A stretch of 64,000 nt of DNA from Candidatus Poribacteria bacterium (lineage in GTDB: Bacteria > Poribacteria > WGA-4E > PCPOR2b), in contig JAJEAL010000093.1 of the NCBI GenBank assembly GCA_022822785.1, positions 62,001 through 126,000 on the forward strand, in the 5' to 3' direction. This document shows, in pieces, positions 8,933 to 17,493 of this stretch. The translations under genes and the position numbers were made by a program. The notes under the pieces were generated by a model. That model was not told where the DNA came from. It saw only the letters and a program-made list of their open reading frames with translations, and did not search any database. Each line of letters starts with the position of its first letter. Within the stretch, counting starts at the first letter, position 1.

Positions 8933-10727
8933 ACACCCATTTTTTCTGTTGACACTGCTGGGTGTCATTGGACTTATCCTTTTCCCGACAATTGGTTTTG
9001 CAGCGGCAGGTGGTGATACACATGACGATCACACCGCACATCATGGGGTGGATGGAGCAAAGTTGCCCCTCTGGAGTGTCATTCCTTTTGTCGGTATGCT
9101 GCTCTCGATTGCGATCTTCCCGCTAGTTAATTTTCATTTCTGGGAACACAACTACGGAAAAATCGCGCTAGCGTGGATTGTTATTTTCTCAATTCCCTTC
9201 CTCATCGCCTATAAAGGCGATGGATGGTACGAAATCGTCCATATTGTTCTCCTCGACTACGTTCCCTTCATTATCCTATTGGCCGCGCTTTTCACATGTG
9301 CAGGCGGAATTTGCCTGAAAGGGTCGCTGCGGGGTTCACCCGGTGTAAACACTATATTGATTGCAATAGGAACCGCCTTGGCAAGCTGGATGGGAACAAC
9401 GGGGGCGGCAATGTTGCTGATTCGTCCGATTCTTCGGGCTAACGAATGGCGCAAGCATCGTGTTCATGTTGTTGTCTTCTTCATATTCCTCGTAGCCAAT
9501 ATCGGTGGTTCATTGACACCGCTGGGGGATCCTCCGCTGTTTCTCGGATTCCTCAAAGGAATAGACTTTTTCTGGACACTGGCGCTGTTTCCTGCGATGT
9601 TGCCGGTGGCTATTTTACTCCTGATTATATTCTTCATTTTCGATACCGTTTTGTTCAAGAGAGAAGGTACGCCCCCAGACGATGGAGAGAAAGAGCCGCT
9701 TCGGCTTGAAGGGGTATGGAACTTTGTGCTTATTGCCGGTATCATCGGTGCAATTCTGTGGTCCAAATCCCTCGCTGATGGTCCGTTCAAGGACCATTCA
9801 GTAGCGCAAAAAATGGCACCACAAATCACAACCGCAGAAGAAAAGATGGACACAACAAAGGCAAAACTCGACACGTACGTCCAGGAACACGAAAATGATA
9901 CAACGATAACATTTGACGAATCTAATCAGGAGTACTATGAATTGCGTAAAAACCACCTCCATGCTCGTGCAGCAGTCAACGGTCTGCGCGCCCAAAAATC
10001 GCATGATGAAAACCGCGGCATCTCGATTTTCGGTGTAACTGTACCTTATTTTAATTTAGTGCGAGACGGCTTGCTCCTCTTGATTGCATTCATAAGTCTG
10101 CGGTACACACCAATGTACGCTCCTTCGTCAATTCAGAGGTTTTTCAATAAAATTACCGGAAAGCATGAAGGCGATCAGGAACATCACCACCATGATGAAC
10201 ATGGGCACCCGCAGATTGACCCGAGTCTGTTGGAAACCAATGTCCGCGCGGCAAACGGTTTTACCTGGGGTCCCATCCTAGAGGTCGCCAAACTGTTTAT
10301 CGGTATCTTTATCTGCATGATTCCAGCGCTGAAAATTCTGCAAGCAGGCATTGACGGAAGCCTCAGTAACGTTGTCCTTGCTGTTCAGACAACAACGAAT
10401 GATCCAGTTAATGCGATGTATTTCTGGTTGACAGGTGTGCTTTCGAGCTTCCTAGACAACGCACCGACCTATGTTGTCTTTTTCAATACAGCGGGTGGAG
10501 ATCCGACTTCCCTCATGGGACCAATGGCACAGACACTACTCGCAATTAGTTGTGGTGCGGTTTTTATGGGAGCTAACACATATATCGGCAACGCACCGAA
10601 CTTTATGGTCAAAGCAATTGCTGAAGAGAACGGGGTCCGGATGCCAAGTTTCTTCGGATACATGATTTGGTCAGTGGTAATTTTGGTTCCCGTGTTTGTG
10701 GTTGTAACCTTTGTGTTTTTTGTGTAA
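8925..10727 (+). CDS. NhaD-type Na+/H+ antiporter inside the nuo operon
   Basis: Polytopic inner-membrane protein of 600 residues in the ion transporter (CitMHS/ArsB/NhaD) superfamily. Diagnostic text is [20 protein letters not shown] (about residue 190) and its pseudo-symmetric partner [15 protein letters not shown] (about residue 505). There are roughly 12 hydrophobic segments. Two unusual soluble parts are visible: a charged, probably coiled-coil insertion (about residues 285-355) and a His-rich stretch [15 protein letters not shown] (about residue 420). The N-terminus also has a His/Asp cluster after the first helix. It overlaps nuoM and is followed by nuoN, so it is made with complex I. 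NhaD proteins expel Na+ in exchange for H+; the partnership with complex I is inferred from position. Confidence 0.88.
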   Translation: MNKHPFFLLTLLGVIGLILFPTIGFAAAGGDTHDDHTAHHGVDGAKLPLWSVIPFVGMLLSIAIFPLVNFHFWEHNYGKIALAWIVIFSIPFLIAYKGDGWYEIVHIVLLDYVPFIILLAALFTCAGGICLKGSLRGSPGVNTILIAIGTALASWMGTTGAAMLLIRPILRANEWRKHRVHVVVFFIFLVANIGGSLTPLGDPPLFLGFLKGIDFFWTLALFPAMLPVAILLLIIFFIFDTVLFKREGTPPDDGEKEPLRLEGVWNFVLIAGIIGAILWSKSLADGPFKDHSVAQKMAPQITTAEEKMDTTKAKLDTYVQEHENDTTITFDESNQEYYELRKNHLHARAAVNGLRAQKSHDENRGISIFGVTVPYFNLVRDGLLLLIAFISLRYTPMYAPSSIQRFFNKITGKHEGDQEHHHHDEHGHPQIDPSLLETNVRAANGFTWGPILEVAKLFIGIFICMIPALKILQAGIDGSLSNVVLAVQTTTNDPVNAMYFWLTGVLSSFLDNAPTYVVFFNTAGGDPTSLMGPMAQTLLAISCGAVFMGANTYIGNAPNFMVKAIAEENGVRMPSFFGYMIWSVVILVPVFVVVTFVFFV

Positions 10728-10749
10728 AGATGAACCTATCTGTTCATCT
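10728..10749 (+). promoter_or_regulatory. Intercistronic hairpin between antiporter gene and nuoN
   Basis: Perfect 8-base-pair stem AGATGAAC / GTTCATCT with a 6-base loop, starting just at the antiporter stop codon. No T-run follows, so it is more likely an mRNA processing or stability element than a terminator. The nuoN ribosome site GGAGG lies 6 bases beyond it. Confidence 0.5.
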
Positions 10750-10765
10750 AAGATTGGAGGTTTGA

Positions 10766-12196
10766 ATGACAATTAACTGGCAACTGCTGATGCCCGAATT
10801 GATCATTATCTTAACCTTTATCCTCGTTGCAATATTCGATCTGTTCGATTCGCTTCAAAAAACATTCACCGCCTGGATCACAATTGTTGGTTCTGCGATT
10901 GCGCTCTACGTTTCTATTGATATGCTACAAATCGGGACCGAAGGCACAGAGTTTAGCAATATGATTCAGGTGGATAAATATTCCCTCTTTTTTAATGTCA
11001 TATTCCTCGTCTCTACAATTCTGGTCGCTCTTATTTCAATGAACTACCTGGGCCGCCAAGATAGGCGCCAGGGGGAATATTACCTATTAATCCTTTTGGC
11101 AACATTAGGCATGATGTTGATGGCTTCGGGTAATGAGTTAATTGTTGTCTTCCTCGGCTTAGAACTCATGTCTCTATCGCTTTACGTTCTAGCCGGTTAT
11201 TTCCAAAGAAGCATGGTGTCAAGCGAAGCTGGTATGAAGTACCTGTTACTTGGCGCGTTTGCGAGCGGGTTCTTCCTGTACGGGATTGCGTTAGTTTATG
11301 GAGGCGCGGGAACCACAAATATTCCTCAAATTGCCGCCACTCTAACCGGAGATGCGAAATCGCCGCTCCTGTTGACTGGTATGTTCCTGCTTATTGTCGG
11401 ATTCGGATTCAAGGTGGCACTCGTGCCATTTCATCAGTGGGCTCCTGATGTTTACGAAGGGGCACCAACTTCAATCGCCGCGTTTATCTCAGCAGGACCG
11501 AAAGCCGCGGGATTTGCTGCGTTCCTGAGAATATTTCTGGACGCGCTACAGCACCTCCAATCCGAATGGATCATCGTTGTTACTATCCTCGCCGCACTCA
11601 CGATGACGGTTGGCAACCTCGTTGCTATCGCGCAGCGAAATATTAAACGGATGCTCGCTTACTCAAGTATTGCTCATGCCGGATATGTCTTGGTCGGATT
11701 AGCAGCCGCAAACAAAGACGGGATTTCCAGCGCGATGTTTTACCTTCTTGTTTATTGCATCATGAATATCGGTGCATTCGGAGCCGTAATTCTCGCAAGA
11801 ACGGAAGATGGCGAAAGCCTCAGGATTTCTGACTACGCAGGCCTCGGCTTTAAAAAACCGCTGCTTGCACTGTTCATGACACTAATGTTGCTATCTCTCG
11901 CTGGATTTCCACCGACAGCGGGTTTTGTTGGCAAGTTCTACATTTTCCGATCCGCAGTTGAATCTGGACAGATTTGGCTGGTAATTATCGGCGCAATCAA
12001 CACCGCAATTTCTGCGTTCTATTATCTCCGTGTCGTTGTCGCGATGTACATGCGCGAACCGGAAGCAGAGCTTGATTTTCTCGCTTATCCACGCACGCTT
12101 ATTGTTGCAATGACCCTTGCAGCAATAGGGGTCGTTCTAATTGGTATTTTGCCATCATATTTCCTGAGTCCAGCCCAGATTAGCACGTTCTTATAG
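10766..12196 (+). CDS. nuoN: NADH-quinone oxidoreductase subunit N
   Basis: Third antiporter-like pumping subunit of complex I. 476 residues, normal length. The TM5 glutamate is in VFLGLELMSLSLYVLAGY; the TM7 lysine is in FGFKVALVPFHQWAPDVYEGAPT; KRMLAYSSIAHAGYVLVG follows. ATG 10766 has GGAGG at the right distance. Separated from nuoM by the antiporter gene. Its stop is only 10 bases before the first ATP synthase gene, so the nuo and atp genes probably share a transcript. Confidence 0.97.
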   Translation: MTINWQLLMPELIIILTFILVAIFDLFDSLQKTFTAWITIVGSAIALYVSIDMLQIGTEGTEFSNMIQVDKYSLFFNVIFLVSTILVALISMNYLGRQDRRQGEYYLLILLATLGMMLMASGNELIVVFLGLELMSLSLYVLAGYFQRSMVSSEAGMKYLLLGAFASGFFLYGIALVYGGAGTTNIPQIAATLTGDAKSPLLLTGMFLLIVGFGFKVALVPFHQWAPDVYEGAPTSIAAFISAGPKAAGFAAFLRIFLDALQHLQSEWIIVVTILAALTMTVGNLVAIAQRNIKRMLAYSSIAHAGYVLVGLAAANKDGISSAMFYLLVYCIMNIGAFGAVILARTEDGESLRISDYAGLGFKKPLLALFMTLMLLSLAGFPPTAGFVGKFYIFRSAVESGQIWLVIIGAINTAISAFYYLRVVVAMYMREPEAELDFLAYPRTLIVAMTLAAIGVVLIGILPSYFLSPAQISTFL

Positions 12197-12206
12197 GGAT
12201 ATCATA

Positions 12207-12536
12207 ATGGCTAAGTTGGTACGGGGTAGCGATTGGAATAGTATGGATCTGGCTTCAATCGGCATCACCCTTGTGCTAGCGATTGGTATCGGTTCCGGGT
12301 TAGGTTGGTGGATCGGTGGCAAGCTCGGCAACCAAACAGCCGGCTTAATTATCGGCTTTATCGTGGGGACTGCGGCAGGATTTATTGAAATGTTTCGCGC
12401 TGTTTCGCGCTGGAATAGGCGTATGGAACACCAAGAACAAGCTGAAAACGCCTCCGATAAGGTCGGAGTCCACGAGAATCGGGAACGGAACGGAACGGAG
12501 CAAGCAGCTGTAAAAGATTCAGAAGAGGATTCGTAA
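12207..12536 (+). CDS. atpZ: AtpZ-like ATP synthase accessory protein
   Basis: 109 residues with two closely spaced hydrophobic helices rich in glycine (LVLAIGIGSGLGWWIGGKLG and LIIGFIVGTAAGFIEMF), the pattern of AtpZ/F0F1-ATPase assembly proteins, then a charged tail of about 45 residues. AtpZ acts with AtpI in assembly of the ATP synthase and in divalent cation supply in some bacteria. It begins 10 bases after nuoN and the next gene starts one base after its stop, so all three are coupled. Confidence 0.85.
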   Translation: MAKLVRGSDWNSMDLASIGITLVLAIGIGSGLGWWIGGKLGNQTAGLIIGFIVGTAAGFIEMFRAVSRWNRRMEHQEQAENASDKVGVHENRERNGTEQAAVKDSEEDS

Positions 12537-12537
12537 A

Positions 12538-12957
12538 GTGGTCACCCGACCCCCCTTTGAAGTAGATGATCGATTTTTGCTGCAAGTTTATCGTTTAACT
12601 ACCGTCCTTGCACTCATCACAATACCAATCCTTTGGGTGGTACGTGATCTGCCAGCCAGTTTGAGTTTTGCTATTGGCAGTCTTTTGAGTTTGAGCACAA
12701 TTTTGTTGTTAGAGTTCTTCATCCGCCACATGGTTAAACCCGGCGGTTCGCCACGAGCAAAACGTTGGCTGGGATTCATCGCGCTAGGAAAATACACAAT
12801 CATCTTTGTCGGATTTTATTTTCTGACGAAAGCAAATTGGCTGAATGTCTACACCCTTGCAGCGGGAATTGGACTAGTACAGGTTGTAATCATCCTCAAA
12901 GCAATCGTAATGATGATAGGTATCCTATCAAAAAATAATTCAACAGGAACTAAATGA
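12538..12957 (+). CDS. atpI: AtpI-like ATP synthase subunit I
   Basis: 139 residues from GTG 12538, one base after the atpZ stop. Four hydrophobic segments (about residues 16-35, 39-60, 80-98, 103-127) match the ATP synthase I/AtpI family, which sits just upstream of subunit a and helps to assemble the c-ring. Sequence conservation is low in this family, so the call rests on topology, length and position. It overlaps atpB by 4 bases (ATGA at 12954), a sign of translational coupling. Confidence 0.78.
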   Translation: MVTRPPFEVDDRFLLQVYRLTTVLALITIPILWVVRDLPASLSFAIGSLLSLSTILLLEFFIRHMVKPGGSPRAKRWLGFIALGKYTIIFVGFYFLTKANWLNVYTLAAGIGLVQVVIILKAIVMMIGILSKNNSTGTK

Positions 12958-13796
12958 AAAAAACATCTTACACGCTATTTTCTATTTTACTTCTGTTGCT
13001 GCTCGCTTGTAATGTCGGTTTGGCAGCTGAAGAAGCACATCGTTCATGGTTAAGCCCAATATCAAAAATTCTCCCCGATGAAATAGTTCCAGAACCACAG
13101 CGTTGGCATCAGCCGGATCTTATCCCCAACGCTTACTTCGTGGTACTGATTATCGCACTGCTTTTTATCATTGCGACCCGCAAAATTAAGCGACTCCCTG
13201 AAGGAAAAGGGCAGACACTTCTTGAGTTGTTTGTGGGTGGGTTAATCAATTTCTTCGGCGGAATCTTGGGAGAGCATGGGAAGAAATATGTACCGTTCGT
13301 CGGATCTTTCTTCATCTTTATCCTATTCTTAAACTATTTGGGCCTTATACCCGGTTTTCAATCTCCAACAGCAGATTTGAACACCACACTTGCGCTCGGA
13401 ATTAGCGCAGTAATCGGGGTTCACATCATTGCAATTAAAGAAAATGGGCTGGTTGGCTATCTGAAGCACTTTATCGGCGATCCACCGTGGTTGGGACCTT
13501 TGATGTTTCCGTTACACATCATCGGTGAAGTCGCACGCGCAGGTTCTCTGGCAATTCGACTTTTCGGAAATATCTTCGGTGAGGAATCGGTTATTATCAA
13601 CCTAACCCTGTTGGGCCTCGCAATTCCGGCAATCGCCGGGCTTATCCCTTGGATGCCAGTTCAGGTGCCAATGCTGTTTTTCGGGCTATTTGGTGGGTTT
13701 CTGCAAGCACTCGTCTTCTCAATTCTCACATCCATTTATATTGTTACGTTCCTAGAACACGATGAGGAAGGACATGGCGCGGAGGCACATCATTGA
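12954..13796 (+). CDS. atpB: ATP synthase F0 subunit a
   Basis: Stator channel subunit of the F0 motor. 280 residues with an extra N-terminal hydrophobic segment that looks like a signal peptide (ILLLLLLACNVGLAAEE). The essential arginine is Arg202 in GSLAIRLFGNIFGEE; TM helices cover about 60-75, 113-135, 145-162, 183-200, 215-232 and 240-268. The tail is His-rich. The 86-base gap to atpE holds two hairpins and a strong ribosome site. Confidence 0.95.
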   Translation: MKKTSYTLFSILLLLLLACNVGLAAEEAHRSWLSPISKILPDEIVPEPQRWHQPDLIPNAYFVVLIIALLFIIATRKIKRLPEGKGQTLLELFVGGLINFFGGILGEHGKKYVPFVGSFFIFILFLNYLGLIPGFQSPTADLNTTLALGISAVIGVHIIAIKENGLVGYLKHFIGDPPWLGPLMFPLHIIGEVARAGSLAIRLFGNIFGEESVIINLTLLGLAIPAIAGLIPWMPVQVPMLFFGLFGGFLQALVFSILTSIYIVTFLEHDEEGHGAEAHH

Positions 13797-13801
13797 TTGA
13801 T

Positions 13802-13875
13802 GAGCGATTAGTATCGCTCGTTTAATATTGTTTTTAGTTTTCTAATCCCAGTTTTGGGATCAAAATTAAAGGAGG
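13802..13875 (+). promoter_or_regulatory. Twin hairpins and strong ribosome site before atpE
   Basis: Two perfect stem-loops follow the atpB stop: GAGCGAT/ATCGCTC (7 bp, loop TAGT) at 13802-13819, and ATCCCA/TGGGAT (6 bp, loop GTTT) at 13845-13860. An AAAGGAGG ribosome site at 13868-13875 follows. Subunit c is needed in many more copies than other subunits, and enhanced translation and mRNA stability upstream of atpE is known in other bacteria. That role here is inferred. Confidence 0.55.
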
Positions 13876-13882
13876 AAGTTTC

Positions 13883-14182
13883 ATGATTTATCTCGCAGTT
13901 TTAGCTTTCGGGACGGCACTCGGTCTACCGATTGCTGTGATTTTTGCATCCACCGCACAAGCAAGAGCAACGAGCACCGCTCTTGAAGGTATTGCGCGGC
14001 AACCTGAAGCAGCGCCTCGGATCCAGACAGCAATGATCATCGGTTTGGCTCTTATCGAATCGCTCGTGATCTACTCGCTGCTAATCTTTTTCCTACTTAT
14101 GGGAAAACTCCCAGAGGGACAGATGCTGCAAAGCATGATTGAGGCTGATGCTCAGAAACAGGTGCAAACTAGCAGTGAATAA
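13883..14182 (+). CDS. atpE: ATP synthase F0 subunit c with Na+-type ion site
   Basis: Rotor ring subunit, 99 residues forming one helical hairpin with the polar loop ARQPEA at 38-43. The ion-binding pattern is Gln26 in helix 1 and Glu59-Ser60 with Tyr64 in helix 2. The Gln-to-Glu spacing of 33 equals Gln32-Glu65 of the Na+-driven Ilyobacter tartaricus ring, where Ser66 and Tyr70 also match; the Thr67 position is Leu61 here. Proton-type rings with Gln usually have Glu-Ala instead of Glu-Ser (chloroplast and cyanobacteria). This supports Na+ coupling, not proven from sequence alone. The C-terminal tail after the second helix is longer than usual (about 25 polar residues). Confidence 0.95.
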   Translation: MIYLAVLAFGTALGLPIAVIFASTAQARATSTALEGIARQPEAAPRIQTAMIIGLALIESLVIYSLLIFFLLMGKLPEGQMLQSMIEADAQKQVQTSSE

Positions 14183-14268
14183 GACGTGAAATCCCGCTTT
14201 GCGAGGATCCTCGATGTGTCGGGACGTGAAATCCCGCTTTGCGAGGATCCTCGATGTATCGGGACGTA
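14183..14268 (+). repeat. Two 40-base tandem repeats between atpE and atpF
   Basis: Unit GACGTGAAATCCCGCTTTGC... repeats at 14183-14222 and 14223-14262 with one difference (GTGTC versus GTATC), then a third start (GACGTA) decays. Each unit contains the perfect 12-base palindrome CGAGGATCCTCG and the text GATGTRTCGGGA. Similar TATCGGGG/CCCGAT pieces recur at 44.5 and 47.9-48.2 kb, so this looks like a dispersed repeat family of the genome. Confidence 0.8.
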
Positions 14269-14357
14269 AAACGTGATTTTATTGACGTTCTGCGTTTTAC
14301 GCTACACACGCATTACTTTTCTTAGGCTTACACGATGCCATAACTTAAAGAAAAAAG

Positions 14358-14972
14358 ATGATGACAAAATTAACGTGGTTTTTTTTACTAATTATTATCA
14401 GCGCAATATTAATTGTTCCCACAAATGGATTCGCTGCAGAAGCAAGCGCCGATGACGCCGATAAAGACGGGATTTTAGCGCAGATTGGCATCGACTTTCA
14501 GACGATTATCCTCCAAGCGCTAGGCTTTCTTGTTGTGCTACTCGTGCTCTGGAAATTTGTCTTTGGGCGAATTGGCGGCCTGTTAGAGGAACGGCAACAG
14601 GAAATCACATCGCGAATGGAGAAACTAGAGGCGGACCAAAGCGAGCTCGATCGACTGAATGCCGAAACCCGTCAACGGCTCAACGAAATTGAAACGGAAG
14701 GGCAGGCAAAGATTCAAGCCGCTATCGATGAGGGCAACGCCGAACGGCAGCGGATTCTTGATCAAGCACGTCAGGAAGCGAGTGCGGAACTTGAACGGGC
14801 ACGCGCCGAGATTCAACGCGAAAAGGACGACGCTATCCTCGAACTACGAGGCACTGTTGCAGAGATTGCGATTGACGCTGCAAGCAGAATCATCGATCAG
14901 ACACTCGATGCAGAGAAACACCAGCACATTATTGATGAATCTATTAGTCGCCTTCCCACACAAAATGTCTAA
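14358..14972 (+). CDS. atpF: ATP synthase F0 subunit b
   Basis: Peripheral stalk subunit. 204 residues: a signal-like hydrophobic N-terminus (residues 5-28, ending GFAAEAS), a second membrane helix (about 48-70, IILQALGFLVVLLVLWKFVF), then a long charged helix with the Glu/Arg-rich heptads of the b dimer (about 75-190). The extra N-terminal hydrophobic segment mirrors that of subunit a in this operon and is found in several marine phyla. The gene starts with two adjacent ATGs (14358, 14361). Confidence 0.93.
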   Translation: MMTKLTWFFLLIIISAILIVPTNGFAAEASADDADKDGILAQIGIDFQTIILQALGFLVVLLVLWKFVFGRIGGLLEERQQEITSRMEKLEADQSELDRLNAETRQRLNEIETEGQAKIQAAIDEGNAERQRILDQARQEASAELERARAEIQREKDDAILELRGTVAEIAIDAASRIIDQTLDAEKHQHIIDESISRLPTQNV

Positions 14973-14987
14973 TATAAAGAATATACG

Positions 14988-15527
14988 ATGAGAGAAACTC
15001 GAATTGCTAAACCCTACGCACAGGCATTATACGATGCATCGACAGAGCAAAATCTCTTAGATCTCATTGTTGCAGATGCCAATCAAGTCCTTCAATTGAC
15101 ACAAGAATCGGAAGATTTTGATCAGTTTCTGACCAACCCCATATTATCGCCACAGTTTAAGAGCGAGATGTTTCAACAGCTGCTATCGGAAACCGTTCAT
15201 CCGCTCACGCTCAACTTTCTGCTCTTGCTAGCATTAAAACAACGTGAGAGATTCTTAGTTGCAATTTTGCAGATGTTTCTGGAGATTGTTGATTTGCGAG
15301 CAGGCCGTGTCGTGGCACAGGTGACATCAGCGGTCCCGCTCACTGATGCACAAAAAACCACCCTCTCTCAGCAATTGAGCGATTATTCAGGGGCGGAGGT
15401 GCGGCTTGAATTGAACGAAGATGCCACGATTCAAGGAGGCATCGTTGTGCGATTAGGGGATACTGTGTTTGATGGAAGTATCACATCACAGCTTCAACGA
15501 ATGAGAACATTACTTGCAAGGGGATAA
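14988..15527 (+). CDS. atpH: ATP synthase F1 subunit delta
   Basis: 179 residues of the OSCP/delta family, the stalk cap that joins the b dimer to the alpha3beta3 head. Typical features are ARPYAQALYDAS-like start (here AKPYAQALYDAS), FLTNPILSPQFKSEMF, LLLALKQRERFLVAI and the C-terminal GGIVVRLGDTVFDGSITSQL. The start ATG 14988 is 15 bases after atpF. Length is normal. Confidence 0.95.
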   Translation: MRETRIAKPYAQALYDASTEQNLLDLIVADANQVLQLTQESEDFDQFLTNPILSPQFKSEMFQQLLSETVHPLTLNFLLLLALKQRERFLVAILQMFLEIVDLRAGRVVAQVTSAVPLTDAQKTTLSQQLSDYSGAEVRLELNEDATIQGGIVVRLGDTVFDGSITSQLQRMRTLLARG

Positions 15528-15542
15528 GGGAGAACATTACTC

Positions 15543-17069
15543 ATGGCAAGAGAAGTCAGGCCCGACGAAGTATCAAACATTCTAAAACAACAACTACTAC
15601 AATATAGCCAACAGGTCGACGTATACGATTCTGGAACTGTGCTCGAAGTGGGCGACGGAATCGCCCGTGTCCACGGACTTGCCAACGTCATGGCAAGTGA
15701 AATGATTGAATTTCCCAACGGTGTTGCCGGTATGGCATTTAACCTTGAAGAGGACAACGTCGGATGCGTCCTTTTCGGCGAAGATAAACTGATCCACGAA
15801 GGAGATCTCGCCAAGCGCACTAACAGATTGCTTGAAGTGCCTGTCGGTGAGGCACTGCTTGGGCGCGTTGTAAACGCCCTTGGACAACCTATCGACGGCA
15901 AAGGCGAAATCCAGACCGAACACACCCTCCCTGTTGAACGGAAGGGATTGGGCATTGTGCAACGTCAACCGGTGAACGAACCGCTTTATACTGGCTTGAA
16001 GGCAATCGACAGCATGACGCCAATCGGGCGAGGGCAGCGGGAGCTAATTATCGGCGACCGTCAAACAGGTAAAACGGCTATCCCGATTGATACCATCATT
16101 AACCAGAAAAACACCGATGTATTCTGCATCTATGTGGCAGTTGGTCAGAAAGGTTCGACGGTTGCCCAGGTTGTGGATACCCTAGAACAGCATGGCGCAA
16201 TGGATTACACGGTTGTCGTTTCTGCACCGGCAAGTGAACCCTCTCCGCTCCAATACCTCGCACCCTACACAGGCACCTCAATGGGAGAATACTTCCGCGA
16301 TAGGGGACAACACGCGTTAGTTATTTACGATGATCTCACCAAACACGCGTGGGCGTACCGTCAGATGTCGCTGCTTTCACGACGTCCACCGGGTCGTGAA
16401 GCGTATCCGGGCGATGTCTTTTATCTCCACTCCCGTTTGTTGGAGCGCGCTGCAAAACTCAGTGATGAATTGGGCGGCGGTTCGTTAACCTCTCTGCCGA
16501 TTATTGAAATTTTTGAAGGCGACCTCACGACTTACATCCCAACGAATGTGATTTCAATTACCGATGGACAAATTTACCTAACATCGGAACTCTTCAATCA
16601 AGGCGTTCGCCCGGCAATCGATGTCGGTACCTCGGTGTCCCGTGTCGGCGGCGATGCCCAAACGCGAGCGATGAAGTCGGATGAAGTCGCAGGCACCCTG
16701 AAACTCGACCTAGCCAGTTTCCGAGAGGTTGCTGCTTTTGCACAGTTTGGATCTGATCTGGACGCTTCTACGCAATCTCAACTTCGGCGTGGAGAACGAC
16801 TCGTTGAATTACTGAAACAACCACAGTATGAACCAATGCCCGTCGAAAAACAGGTTGCATCAATTTTCTGCGGATCAAACGGCTACCTAGATGACATTGA
16901 AACAACTGACGTGGCGCAGTTTGAATCTGAATTTTTGGCATATATGGAAAGAAACCACGCAGACATTCTCAAAGCAATTGCCGATACCGGGGAACTCAGT
17001 GATGAATTGATTGAACAACTCAGCACTGCTGCACAGAGTTTTAAAGACGGATTCAAACCTGAAGCATAA
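15543..17069 (+). CDS. atpA: ATP synthase F1 subunit alpha
   Basis: Non-catalytic nucleotide-binding head subunit, 508 residues. Walker [10 protein letters not shown] (about 171-179), [17 protein letters not shown]-like segment (here [17 protein letters not shown]), the Arg-finger region [14 protein letters not shown] (about 370), and [27 protein letters not shown] are all present. ATG 15543 has AAGGGA nearby. A 424-base gap with a palindromic element separates it from atpG, which is unusually large for this operon. Confidence 0.97.
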   Translation: MAREVRPDEVSNILKQQLLQYSQQVDVYDSGTVLEVGDGIARVHGLANVMASEMIEFPNGVAGMAFNLEEDNVGCVLFGEDKLIHEGDLAKRTNRLLEVPVGEALLGRVVNALGQPIDGKGEIQTEHTLPVERKGLGIVQRQPVNEPLYTGLKAIDSMTPIGRGQRELIIGDRQTGKTAIPIDTIINQKNTDVFCIYVAVGQKGSTVAQVVDTLEQHGAMDYTVVVSAPASEPSPLQYLAPYTGTSMGEYFRDRGQHALVIYDDLTKHAWAYRQMSLLSRRPPGREAYPGDVFYLHSRLLERAAKLSDELGGGSLTSLPIIEIFEGDLTTYIPTNVISITDGQIYLTSELFNQGVRPAIDVGTSVSRVGGDAQTRAMKSDEVAGTLKLDLASFREVAAFAQFGSDLDASTQSQLRRGERLVELLKQPQYEPMPVEKQVASIFCGSNGYLDDIETTDVAQFESEFLAYMERNHADILKAIADTGELSDELIEQLSTAAQSFKDGFKPEA

Positions 17070-17300
17070 TACGTAATATCAAAAACAATGAACTACGAAG
17101 CCTGAGCACGGGAAGTAACTGAAACAATAGTCCGTTACTTCTCATCGCCTAAGCTTGATAACAGAGATAATCCGGTTATTGCTCGTGATAGTTTCAGATC
17201 AACGAAAGCCAGATTTGAGAGAAGAAGTTGAAGTATATATGGTGAACAATATAAATATGTAGAGGTTCACCAATAGTGCCCCTTATCAACGCCTCATGAA

Positions 17301-17400
17301 GTCCCCCTGAACCCCTCTGATAAGAGGGGAAAGACAAGGGAGAAGATCTCCCTCTTATCTTCTCCCCTTGTCAGGGGAGGTGGGGGATTTAGGGGGCGGT
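17301..17400. repeat. REP/MITE-like palindromic element in the atpA-atpG gap
   Basis: The 424-base gap 17070-17493 has no convincing gene. Within it, 17301-17400 is a large imperfect palindrome. CCCCTC/GAGGGG forms a hairpin near 17312-17329, and GACAAGGGAGAAGAT (17333-17347) pairs with ATCTTCTCCCCTTGTC (17358-17373) with one bulge. The outer arms are GTCCCCCTGAACCCC and GGGGGATTTAGGGGGC. Related C-run/G-run hairpins occur at 58401-58436 and 59414-59442. Such repeats are common in large symbiont-type genomes; the 5' half of the gap shows nothing else clear. Confidence 0.75.
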
Positions 17401-17493
17401 TGTGCGATGCAGCAGATATAGAATCACATTCCTCCCTGTAAAGAAGCCACACGCACTTTTTATGTATTACGCATTACTCATTAGAGGTTTAGC

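Noticed and set aside
14183-14268. Possible CRISPR-like repeat
   Set aside because: The two 40-base units are head-to-tail with no spacers, so it is a tandem repeat.
17070-17300. Possible small gene between atpA and atpG
   Set aside because: Open frames are short, without ribosome sites or recognisable motifs.
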